A stretch of DNA of 6,217 nt from CAZSGN01 sp964606415 (GTDB lineage Bacteria > Bacteroidota > Bacteroidia > Bacteroidales > JBBRXJ01), in NCBI GenBank assembly GCA_964606415.1, contig CAZSGN010000174.1:1-6217 (forward strand). The letters are read 5' to 3'. The notes under the pieces are model-generated. The model was not told where the DNA came from. It saw only the letters and a list, made by a program, of their open reading frames with translations, and made no database searches. The number at the start of each line of letters is the position of its first letter. Position 1 is the stretch's first letter. Below, in pieces: positions 1 to 5,838 of this stretch. A program made the translations under genes and the position numbers.

Positions 1-691
1 AAACAATATGCCCGTACGGATTTCCACTTGTCTGAACAACACTGCAAGAGCCGTCATCATCAACACCTATGAAGCTATGAGGGTTGGCAGCAGTCTTAAT
101 GGCATTCAATGCAATTTTAATATCCCCATTGGTGCCATTTTTGAATCCAACAGGAGCAGAAAGGCCACTGGTCATCTGCCTGTGCGTCTGGGACTCCGTG
201 GTGCGCGCGCCAATAGCCACCCAGGCAGCAAGCTGCCCAACGTATCCTGCGGTAATAGGGTCGAGCATTTCGGTAGCAGAAGGCAAACCCATATCGGCAA
301 TTTTAACAAGAATCTCCCGGGATCGTTTTAAACCCTCTTCTATATCGTAGGTATTATTTAAAAATGGATCATAAATCAGGCCTTTCCAACCACCAACCGT
401 TCGTGGCTTTTCAAAATAGACCCGCATCATAATCAATAACTTATCCTCATATTTTTGCTTTAATTCATTAAGTTTCCTGGCATAATCAACCGCTGCATCC
501 GGATCATGAATTGAGCATGGGCCGGAAATAACAATGAAACGTTCATCTTTGCCCTCCAGAATATCAAAAAGCTCTTCACGGGCTTTGATAATAGTCTCGC
601 GAGCTTTTTCCGTCAATGGCATCTGATGCCTCAGTTCTTTTGGGCTAATCAAATTTTTAAAACTTTTAATGCGTGTATTACTTAAATTCAT
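1..691 (-). CDS. aroF: DAHP synthase, class I AroF/G/H type (3' end outside window)
   Basis: Condenses phosphoenolpyruvate and erythrose 4-phosphate to DAHP, the first step of the shikimate pathway in the cytosol. The reverse strand reads without a stop from ATG at 691 to the window edge, giving the first 230 residues of about 350 expected. Visible family motifs are GPCSIHD (57-63, metal-ligand Cys59), MRVYFEKPRT (89-98, with PEP-binding Arg90 and Lys95), GARTTESQ (161-168), GLSAPVGFKNGT (176-187) and QTSGNP (220-225). The N-terminal extension carrying the regulatory region is present. Residue 209 is Gly where phenylalanine-sensitive AroG has Ser211, as in tyrosine-sensitive enzymes, so tyrosine feedback is inferred and the symbol aroF is a best guess within aroF/G/H. 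There is no Shine-Dalgarno. TATCTTGC about 25-30 bases upstream is a near match to the -7 box. The later metal ligands lie outside the window. Confidence 0.95.
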   Translation of the reverse strand, partial: MNLSNTRIKSFKNLISPKELRHQMPLTEKARETIIKAREELFDILEGKDERFIVISGPCSIHDPDAAVDYARKLNELKQKYEDKLLIMMRVYFEKPRTVGGWKGLIYDPFLNNTYDIEEGLKRSREILVKIADMGLPSATEMLDPITAGYVGQLAAWVAIGARTTESQTHRQMTSGLSAPVGFKNGTNGDIKIALNAIKTAANPHSFIGVDDDGSCSVVQTSGNPYGHIV

Positions 692-1151
692 TCGATATTG
701 TTTTATTAAACGTTTGCAAGATAATTAATTACATTTTGATTATTAAGTGCAGGTAATATTTTTACCCACACATAATTCTTAAAGCGTCCACAAGCACTTC
801 ACTCATGGTGAAAATCTTTTAAGCCGGGAGCATATCTAAGTAAAACACTACTTCTATCATTCATATCCTTTAACTTAGGTGAAACCTGGCTTGATCAATT
901 CCGCTCAATCATAAGTTTGACCTGTTGAATTTCATCCATGATCATGGGCAAAAATAACACTACTTTTCACAATCTCAATATTTTTCTTAAAACTCCTTGC
1001 ACAAAAAGAAAATAATTCATCTTTTCGATGATCTTAAAATCTATCTCCTATTAATCTTGTGGAATTTTATCAACAGATCCCGCATCCTGAAGGCTTTGGA
1101 ATAAAATTTGGTACTATATTGATTAATTGTAAAACTAAAAAATCAATCATT
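692..1151. other. Intergenic region, possibly decayed coding sequence on minus strand
   Basis: No intact gene is visible in these 460 bases. On the minus strand one frame stays free of TAA and TAG from 1047 to 709 (113 codons) and is broken only by three TGA codons, at 967-969, 895-897 and 799-801. Its segments include protein-like stretches such as PMIMDEIQQVKLMIERN and NDRSSVLLRYAPGLKDFHHE, but I recognise no family. Both neighbouring minus-strand genes with visible ends stop at TGA, so TGA is a normal stop here and the frame is either a decayed gene or chance. Close to the DAHP synthase start lies an inverted repeat, GGTAA-TATTT-TTACC (752-766), which could be an operator but has no other support. 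Confidence 0.4.
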
Positions 1152-1262
1152 ATGAAAACAATGAATCTTTTTAAAAAAAGTGTATTAACACTCATTTTAT
1201 TAACAGGCTTAAGTATTCCGCCAGGGAAATGGCAACGTTGCCGAATCTCTCCCCATTCGTAA
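1152..1262 (+). pseudogene. Signal-peptide stump of a decayed secreted-protein gene (or small ORF)
   Basis: ATG at 1152 opens a 36-residue ORF. Residues 1-22 form a textbook Sec signal peptide: a lysine-containing start (MKTMNLFKKS), a hydrophobic core (VLTLILLTGL) and a small-residue end. The rest, to the TAA at 1260-1262, is short, basic and unlike a mature secreted protein. In the +1 frame the sequence from about 1213 reads VFRQGNGNVAESLPIRKL and stops at 1267-1269, which looks more like a natural protein tail. This fits a gene that lost its middle and its frame, leaving the signal peptide fused out of frame to its own C-terminus; that is inference. A GTG at 1059 would extend the frame upstream, but the signal peptide argues for 1152. 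There is no Shine-Dalgarno, only an A-rich leader. A genuine 36-residue peptide cannot be excluded. Confidence 0.4.
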
Positions 1263-1286
1263 ATTATAATACTTAACCTTAAAAGA

Positions 1287-1325
1287 GGTTGGTAGGGAGA
1301 ATCTTTCTGTTCCAACCCTTATTTT
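1287..1325. terminator. Candidate hairpin terminator, downstream of the rhodanese gene
   Basis: GGTTGG (1287-1292) pairs with CCAACC (1312-1317). Inside the loop, AGAA (1298-1301) pairs with TTCT (1305-1308). A T-rich run (TTATTTTAT) follows on the plus strand and TCTTTT follows on the minus strand. It lies between the converging ends of the short ORF at 1152 and the rhodanese gene, about 55 bases past the latter's stop, so it could serve either. The stem is short and interrupted. Confidence 0.35.
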
Positions 1326-1374
1326 ATCTAAAAACCTAAAAAAGCGCTTATGATATTGATAAACAAAATAATAT

Positions 1375-2688
1375 TCAGAAAAACAATTCCTCCTCTTCGG
1401 GCATACCTCTTCCTATTGGGTTAGCCGGATCATTAGACCACTCGAACCATCCCCCGTCATAAACAGCAATATCAGGCCATCCCATTAAATATGCATTAAA
1501 AAAAGCTTCTGCTCCCCGCCAGCCTGTGCCACAATAAAAAGCCAGTTTTTTATCAGGTGTAATGCCTTTCTCTATCCACTCATAGGCAATTTCATAATAT
1601 TCTCTCGTAGTATGATCCAGATTGCGATAATTCTCCATATGATAAGCATCACTCCCACCATTACCAAATACAGCTCCGGGAATGCGGCCTTTTTTTGCTA
1701 TATAATGATACCCACTTACCTCACCAATAATTTCCGGCCAGCTTCTTACACTCACCAATTTGGCATCCTGTTCTTGCAAATACACTTTTGCTTGAGGCAA
1801 ATCAATAAACACTTCCGGATTTGCAGGTATCTCTTCTCCAAAATCGGCTACAGGATCAGGAATAGTCACTTTTTTGGAGACGGCATAATTTTCATCCTCC
1901 CAAGACTGTATGCCGCCATTTAAAACCCGGACATCTTTAACCCCTGCATACATTAAAATAACAGCAGCCCGGATTGCCCCAAGATGCCCCGCGCTACTGC
2001 CCGGATAAGGATCCTCACTGCTGGGAAAAGAGAATCGTCCATACATCACAACTGTAGAATCTGAAGTAATGCCATGCCTTTCAAGCACTTCTCTCAACTC
2101 CCCCGGTGACTTACGATTCCAGGTTTTTTGAGACTCCAGCTCATTGGTGTCCAGTGCAATAGCTCCAGGTATATGTCCCTTTTTATAATCATTTTTATTT
2201 TGATAATGAGCATGGCATACAACCAGCTTACCAGAAATATTTTCTTCTTCTAAAAAAAGTTTCGAATAAAGCCATTGCGGAGGAACCAGCTTGTCAAATC
2301 TCGGCATATGATCCACAGGGCAATTTAAATCAACAACCCACTCATCTAAAAAATGAGGATAAATAAAGATCGGACCAATTCCAGCTTTTCTGAATTGTTT
2401 CTCAACCTGATAAACCTCATCATCATCATATCCATACAAAACAAGATTCTTTTCACCTGACAACCCTTTCCCCCGGGCAATTTCAATCCAGTCAATGTAT
2501 TCGGCCCACTTAGCAGGAAAACTTTTTGCATTCCTGATATGCCCTCCTCTCTTCTCCCCTTTTAACTTCCATCCATTAAATGCATCTATAGGGCGAGTAT
2601 CCACCATTAAATAATGAGGGTCATCCAATAATTTTATTAATTCGGCAGTAGAAAGTTCTTGTGATTGTGAGGTCATTTTTATCTGCAT
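1375..2688 (-). CDS. ynjE: Three-domain rhodanese sulfurtransferase, YnjE type
   Basis: Transfers sulfane sulfur through a cysteine persulfide. The 437-residue protein contains three rhodanese-like domains, at about 11-130, 132-275 and 290-437. The active-site loop of domain 1 reads YGYDDDE (85-91) and that of domain 2 YGRFSFP (216-222), with Gly where the catalytic Cys should be, so both look inactive. Domain 3 keeps the loop CGTGWR (386-391), with Cys386 as nucleophile. Length, three-domain build, single active cysteine near 385 and the CGTGWR loop all match E. coli YnjE (about 435 residues), a sulfurtransferase implicated in sulfur delivery, including for molybdenum cofactor. Unlike E. coli YnjE there is no N-terminal signal peptide, so the protein is predicted to be cytosolic. 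The start is ATG at 2688, but ATG at 2676 (residue 5) is equally credible; neither has a Shine-Dalgarno. The physiological sulfur donor and acceptor are unknown. Confidence 0.93.
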   Translation of the reverse strand: MQIKMTSQSQELSTAELIKLLDDPHYLMVDTRPIDAFNGWKLKGEKRGGHIRNAKSFPAKWAEYIDWIEIARGKGLSGEKNLVLYGYDDDEVYQVEKQFRKAGIGPIFIYPHFLDEWVVDLNCPVDHMPRFDKLVPPQWLYSKLFLEEENISGKLVVCHAHYQNKNDYKKGHIPGAIALDTNELESQKTWNRKSPGELREVLERHGITSDSTVVMYGRFSFPSSEDPYPGSSAGHLGAIRAAVILMYAGVKDVRVLNGGIQSWEDENYAVSKKVTIPDPVADFGEEIPANPEVFIDLPQAKVYLQEQDAKLVSVRSWPEIIGEVSGYHYIAKKGRIPGAVFGNGGSDAYHMENYRNLDHTTREYYEIAYEWIEKGITPDKKLAFYCGTGWRGAEAFFNAYLMGWPDIAVYDGGWFEWSNDPANPIGRGMPEEEELFF

Positions 2689-2832
2689 TTAACGATTAAA
2701 TAAACCAATAGCAATAAATATACCAAATAATGTACTTATGATTTATTATGATGTTTTAGTGCTTTTTAATGGCTTTTGGAATTCCTGTGTTGAAAAATTC
2801 AAAAATCAAATAGCTCAATAGATGAAAACAAT

Positions 2833-2840
2833 TAACTTTG
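2833..2840 (+). promoter_or_regulatory. Bacteroidota -7 promoter box for tRNA-Pro
   Basis: TAACTTTG matches TAnnTTTG exactly and ends 25 bases before the tRNA. Transcription should begin near 2846-2847. The leader would then hold a small hairpin, AAAGCA-ACA-TGCTTT (2849-2863), just before the mature 5' end. No -33 TTG element is seen at the usual distance. Confidence 0.6.
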
Positions 2841-2865
2841 TGGGCATGAAAGCAACATGCTTTCC

Positions 2866-2939
2866 CGGGATGTAGCGCAGCCCGGTAGCGCGCCACGTTC
2901 GGGACGTGGAGGTCGCGAGTTCGAGTCTCGCCATCCCGA
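2866..2939 (+). tRNA. tRNA-Pro (anticodon CGG)
   Basis: All four arms fold. The acceptor stem pairs CGGGATG (2866-2872) with CATCCCG (2932-2938) over 7 perfect base pairs, with discriminator A2939. The D arm pairs GCGC (2875-2878) with GCGC (2888-2891). The anticodon stem pairs CCACG with CGTGG around the loop TTCGGGA, placing anticodon CGG at 2900-2902, which reads proline codon CCG. The T arm is GCGAG-TTCGAGT-CTCGC (2915-2931). The C1-G72 pair is typical of bacterial tRNA-Pro. The CCA end is not encoded (CAA follows the discriminator), so it must be added by nucleotidyltransferase. The gene stands alone, converging with the heptose kinase gene. Confidence 0.97.
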
Positions 2940-2940
2940 C

Positions 2941-2984
2941 AAATACATAAAGGGTACTGTAAAAAAGTACCCTTTATGTATTTT
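2941..2984. terminator. Perfect 18-bp hairpin, bidirectional terminator
   Basis: Positions 2941-2958 pair perfectly with 2966-2983 around a 7-base loop, and the stem has A-rich and T-rich outer ends. It begins one base after the tRNA discriminator and its CA. The kinase gene on the other strand ends 76 bases away, so the symmetrical hairpin can stop transcription from both sides and keep the kinase transcript from running antisense into the tRNA. Confidence 0.85.
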
Positions 2985-3059
2985 GAGGATAATAAATGAG
3001 TGCATAAACACTGTCAATATGGTCTTCCGGATCAATTAACTTATTCCTGAGTTGAGTGA

Positions 3060-4061
3060 TCAACACTTGGTCAACCTGGTCAGTCCATCAACCAGTTGTT
3101 TCGGGGTAATTGGAACAACGCCGGCTTTTTCACACACCAGTCCACCAGCCAAATTGGCAATGGCTGCAGTATCTTCCAGATTAACGCCAACAACCAGGCA
3201 CAATGTAGCGATACTAATCACTGTATCACCGGCCCCGGAAACATCGGCGACATCAAGTTCAACTGAGGATGAAACATGATGGCTTTCTTCATTGTTACAC
3301 ACAAAAATCCCTTTCTCAGCAAGCGTAATAAACATATTGCCAATCTGATGCGCTTCAATAAATTCCAACGCATTCCGACTAATAGCAGCTATATCTTCTT
3401 TATCAATATCAATCAAACAACCCTCTTTAAATTCTTTAAAATTAGGTTTAAATAAAGTCACTCCTTTATATTGATCATAATTCCGCTTCTTGGGATCCAC
3501 GAGCGTTGGCAAGCCTTTATTTCTTGCGTAGCTGACTACAGATTCAATTACAAAAGGCGTAATGGCCCCTTTATCATAATCTTCAAAAATAACAGCATCA
3601 ATATCTTCAGTCTCAAGAATAATTTTTATCCTGTGTGCAAATTCTTTTTCTTTATCATCCGCTACAGGCTTCGTCGCTTCTTCATCCACCCGTAATAAAT
3701 GATGATGGTCACTAATTATCCGGGTTTTTGTTGTTGTGGGCCGATCTTCTGATGATATAATGCCAGCTAAAACTAATTTTTGCTCCTTCATCAGTTGCTT
3801 AAAATGTGAACCCTGCGCATCGCATCCAATAATGCCACATAAAAAGGGATTGGCCCCAAGGGCTTTGATATTCAAGGCAACATTGGCAGCTCCACCCAGT
3901 CGCATCTCTCTTTTCAACCCTGTGACAATGGGAACAGGTGCTTCCGGAGAAACTCTGTTAACTTTCCCCCAAACATAAGAGTCAATCATAACATCACCAA
4001 TAACAGCAATGTTTTTACCTTTGAATTGATCGAGGAATTGTAATAACTGATCTTTTTTCAC
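3060..4061 (-). CDS. rfaE1: D-glycero-beta-D-manno-heptose-7-phosphate kinase (HldA/RfaE1, PfkB family)
   Basis: Phosphorylates heptose 7-phosphate at C1 using ATP, a step toward ADP-heptose for lipopolysaccharide core. The 333 residues form one ribokinase/PfkB domain. It has an N-terminal strand IGDVMIDSYVWG (21-32), SPEAPVPIV (38-46), the PfkB signature around LGGAANVALN (55-64), PTTTKTRII (108-116), DYDKG (161-165), KPNFKE (205-210), TLAEKGI (246-252), and the catalytic and anion-hole motif DVSGAGDT (273-280) with Asp279 as the general base. The RVSPEAPVP and TTTKTR motifs are characteristic of RfaE1 rather than sugar kinases in general. The cytidylyltransferase-like domain that is fused in E. 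coli HldE is absent, so a separate HldC must complete the pathway. The start is GTG at 4061: an in-frame TGA lies upstream with no ATG between, and the first internal ATG (residue 25) would remove the conserved first strand. The gene is monocistronic. Confidence 0.92.
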   Translation of the reverse strand: MKKDQLLQFLDQFKGKNIAVIGDVMIDSYVWGKVNRVSPEAPVPIVTGLKREMRLGGAANVALNIKALGANPFLCGIIGCDAQGSHFKQLMKEQKLVLAGIISSEDRPTTTKTRIISDHHHLLRVDEEATKPVADDKEKEFAHRIKIILETEDIDAVIFEDYDKGAITPFVIESVVSYARNKGLPTLVDPKKRNYDQYKGVTLFKPNFKEFKEGCLIDIDKEDIAAISRNALEFIEAHQIGNMFITLAEKGIFVCNNEESHHVSSSVELDVADVSGAGDTVISIATLCLVVGVNLEDTAAIANLAGGLVCEKAGVVPITPKQLVDGLTRLTKC

Positions 4062-4077
4062 ACTAATAATTTTTCTG

Positions 4078-4085
4078 CAAAGATA
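4078..4085 (-). promoter_or_regulatory. Bacteroidota -7 promoter box for rfaE1
   Basis: On the minus strand TATCTTTG matches TAnnTTTG exactly. Transcription would start near 4071, leaving only about 10 bases before the GTG codon. No -33 TTG element is visible at the usual spacing. Confidence 0.5.
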
Positions 4086-4463
4086 TCATTTTTGACTGTT
4101 TATGAATTTCTTTGAGCAAAAATCCCTTTAGACAATAAAATATAGGTTCTGCCACTAATTTAATGAAAGCTTGCAATTTGTTTATATGTAGGTAAAATAT
4201 GGTTTAAGGTCGTTTATATGTTGTATTTTAATGGAGATTGTTTGCCAAAAATGAGCAACTATATTGCATCAATCTGAAAACGCAATATTTAAACTACATG
4301 TACAACAATTTTAACAGTGTCTTATATCATTTAAAATAAAAGTAGAACCAAAATATAGAAGTAAAAAATACAACGTATAAATAACTAACAAAAGTATCCG
4401 GATCAAAAAACAATGACAAATCAATCAAATAATACAAAGATCATTTTTTTAAACCCTTATTTT
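4086..4463. other. AT-rich intergenic region with repeats, no gene
   Basis: The gap separates two divergent genes and contains no credible ORF on either strand. Its main structure is the inverted repeat listed separately (4213-4381). A 10-base direct repeat, GTTTATATGT, occurs at 4180-4189 and again at 4212-4221, where it overlaps the left arm of that inverted repeat. The rest is A/T runs with no recognisable riboswitch, RNA gene or second promoter. Confidence 0.6.
4213..4381. repeat. Imperfect 17-bp inverted repeat, arms 135 bp apart
   Basis: The left arm, TTTATATGTTGTATTTT (4213-4229), and the reverse complement of the right arm (4365-4381), TTTATACGTTGTATTTT, agree at 16 of 17 positions. 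The match stops at both ends. The element lies between the rfaE1 promoter and the T9SS gene promoter. Possible roles are a pair of regulator sites or the ends of an invertible segment, as known for phase-variable promoters in Bacteroides. No recombinase gene is in the window. The arms are seen directly; any role is inference. Confidence 0.6.
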
Positions 4464-4498
4464 TTTGTAAATTAGCTTAGAATTTAATGGTGTTTTTG
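4464..4498 (+). promoter_or_regulatory. Candidate promoter for the T9SS cargo gene
   Basis: TTTG (4464-4467) resembles the -33 element. TGTTTTTG (4491-4498) is one base off the -7 consensus TAnnTTTG, 23 bases downstream. Transcription would start near 4505, giving a leader of about 20 bases. This puts the possible ATG at 4487 inside the promoter and supports the start at 4526. Confidence 0.4.
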
Positions 4499-4514
4499 TA
4501 TAAAATAAATATAC

Positions 4515-4519
4515 GGAGG
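4515..4519 (+). promoter_or_regulatory. Shine-Dalgarno GGAGG deciding the T9SS gene start
   Basis: GGAGG lies 6 bases before ATG 4526 and 9 before ATG 4529. It is the only strong Shine-Dalgarno seen before a gene here, which is unusual because Bacteroidota rarely use one. It rules out the upstream ATG at 4487. Confidence 0.75.
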
Positions 4520-4525
4520 TTTAAT

Positions 4526-5563
4526 ATGATGAAAAGAAAACTTACACTTATGCTTGCAGCCGGACTTATTAGTTTTTCCGGCTTATTGGCCCAAACGACA
4601 CTTACTTATAAAACACATGCTATAAAAAAAGGTGATGGGCACCACTTTATGATAACCAACAATGCAAACCCCGGAGAAGGAGGCGCTGATATGGTATGGG
4701 ACTTTTCTGATCTTGAATACAAAAAAGATTTAGTCAGCCACATGCTACCTCCTGCCGATGTAACCAAAGGTGGTGAAATACCTGAAGCCAACGCCATCAT
4801 CCAGGAATACCAAAATAAATTTGCTTTTAAAGTCAGGCCTGACCGGATAGAACAATTTGGTTCCATCACTTGTGGTAACAGCATCATCAAATACAATGAT
4901 CCTTTTGTAAAAATGATATTTCCTTTTGAATATGGAGATATCCACACAGGAGAATTTAGTGGTGTGATAAAAAACAATGGCCATGACAGGCCATTTACCG
5001 GGCATTATGAATTATTGGGAGATGGCTATGGAAAATTAATACTCCCTGACGGCATTGAAGTAGAAGATGTATTAAGACTTAGGACATCCAAAACAAAAAA
5101 TTATGGCAACTGCGGTGAGGTAACCACGGTAACTTACAGGTGGTATTGCCCGGATGTTCGTTACCCGCTGCTAAGCATTATTACAAGGGAAAAAGACGAC
5201 AAAACCAATGTCATCCGTACGGCTTACCATGCAAACATTAAAGAAGAACTTGAAAAATCCAAACCCCATAAAAAATCAATCCAGAGCTTGAGTCAAAACA
5301 ATCATACGCTTGACGTTTTCCCAAATCCTTACGAGGACCATTTTGCCATTCGCTACAACTTATCAGAAAACAGCGATGTGAAAATTGCCATTCTCAATAA
5401 TACAGGAAAAGAAGTATTGTCTGCTAAATTGGGGAAGCAAGAAGCAGGAAGTCATACCTACCAGGTTAATGCCGATCAGAAAGGCATGAAATCCGGACTT
5501 TATTTCGTCAAATTAATACTGGACGATACTGTTCTTACTGAAAAAATTGTTGCCGTTGAATAA
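4526..5563 (+). CDS. Secreted protein of unknown function with T9SS type A sorting domain
   Basis: The 345-residue protein begins with a Sec signal peptide (MMKRKL, hydrophobic 7-20, predicted cleavage LLA|Q after residue 22, typical of this phylum). The C-terminal part, about 262-345, is a type A T9SS sorting domain: it opens with LDVFPNP (262-268), continues with IAILNNTGKEV (287-297) and ends in SGLYFVKLILDD...EKIVAV. The protein should therefore cross the outer membrane by the T9SS and be released or anchored at the surface after removal of the domain. Residues 23-240 form a predicted beta-rich domain with NPGEGGADMVWDFS (48-61), FPFEYGD (132-138) and YRWYCPDVRYPLL (204-216). I know no function for it and see no catalytic motif. 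Three cysteines (116, 196, 208) might form a disulfide outside the cell. A lysine- and serine-rich linker (241-259) joins the two parts. The gene is monocistronic. Confidence 0.88.
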   Translation: MMKRKLTLMLAAGLISFSGLLAQTTLTYKTHAIKKGDGHHFMITNNANPGEGGADMVWDFSDLEYKKDLVSHMLPPADVTKGGEIPEANAIIQEYQNKFAFKVRPDRIEQFGSITCGNSIIKYNDPFVKMIFPFEYGDIHTGEFSGVIKNNGHDRPFTGHYELLGDGYGKLILPDGIEVEDVLRLRTSKTKNYGNCGEVTTVTYRWYCPDVRYPLLSIITREKDDKTNVIRTAYHANIKEELEKSKPHKKSIQSLSQNNHTLDVFPNPYEDHFAIRYNLSENSDVKIAILNNTGKEVLSAKLGKQEAGSHTYQVNADQKGMKSGLYFVKLILDDTVLTEKIVAVE

Positions 5564-5630
5564 ATAAAACGCTAACTAAGCGATACTTATCAGAAATCAC
5601 TTAACTTAAGGAAAAATAATGCTTTTAAGC

Positions 5631-5669
5631 AAAAAAAGCTGCCTGTGAAATAACAGGCAGCTTTTTTTT
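5631..5669 (+). terminator. Strong intrinsic terminator
   Basis: AGCTGCCTGT (5637-5646) pairs perfectly with ACAGGCAGCT (5653-5662) around the loop GAAATA, followed by eight T residues. Preceding A residues can extend the stem to 16 bp. It ends the T9SS gene transcript about 70 bases past the stop and separates it from nadB. Confidence 0.93.
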
Positions 5670-5777
5670 CTGAATGGATGAGTCTCATTTATTGTGATTA
5701 CCAACTGTTCAGGTAAATAAATCGGACAACAGTGATTTTATTAGAAAAAGGGCTTCCGGCAAAATTATTTTTTTGAT

Positions 5778-5785
5778 TACTTTTG
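5778..5785 (+). promoter_or_regulatory. Bacteroidota -7 promoter box for nadB
   Basis: TACTTTTG matches TAnnTTTG exactly. It lies after the upstream terminator and 53 bases before the nadB ATG, so transcription should begin near 5791. The leader contains a short hairpin, TATCT-AATC-AGATA (5806-5819), of unknown significance. No -33 TTG element is seen at the usual spacing. Confidence 0.55.
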
Positions 5786-5838
5786 GCAATAATACTCGAT
5801 TTTTATATCTAATCAGATACTAACCAAAATCAATTTTT

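Noticed and set aside
8..350. Two plus-strand ORFs inside the first 350 bases
   Set aside because: They are antisense shadows of the DAHP synthase gene, whose motifs are unmistakable on the minus strand.
936..947. Perfect 12-bp palindrome CCATGATCATGG (another, GGCAACGTTGCC, at 1231-1242)
   Set aside because: One or two such palindromes are expected by chance in 6 kb, and neither sits at a promoter or repeats elsewhere.
709..1047. TGA read as tryptophan or selenocysteine in the long minus-strand frame
   Set aside because: ynjE and rfaE1 end at TGA, genes here use TGG for tryptophan, three selenocysteines in 113 codons is implausible, and no known family was recognised.
2832..3039. ORFs on both strands across the tRNA and hairpin
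   Set aside because: They run through a perfectly folding tRNA and terminator, so they are not genes.
4487..4525. Upstream ATG extending the T9SS gene by 13 residues
   Set aside because: It would put a non-signal sequence before a clear signal peptide, overlaps the candidate promoter and ignores the GGAGG placed for 4526.
4606..5005. Minus-strand ORFs within the T9SS gene
   Set aside because: They show no family features, and the plus strand carries a full signal peptide, domain and sorting tail.
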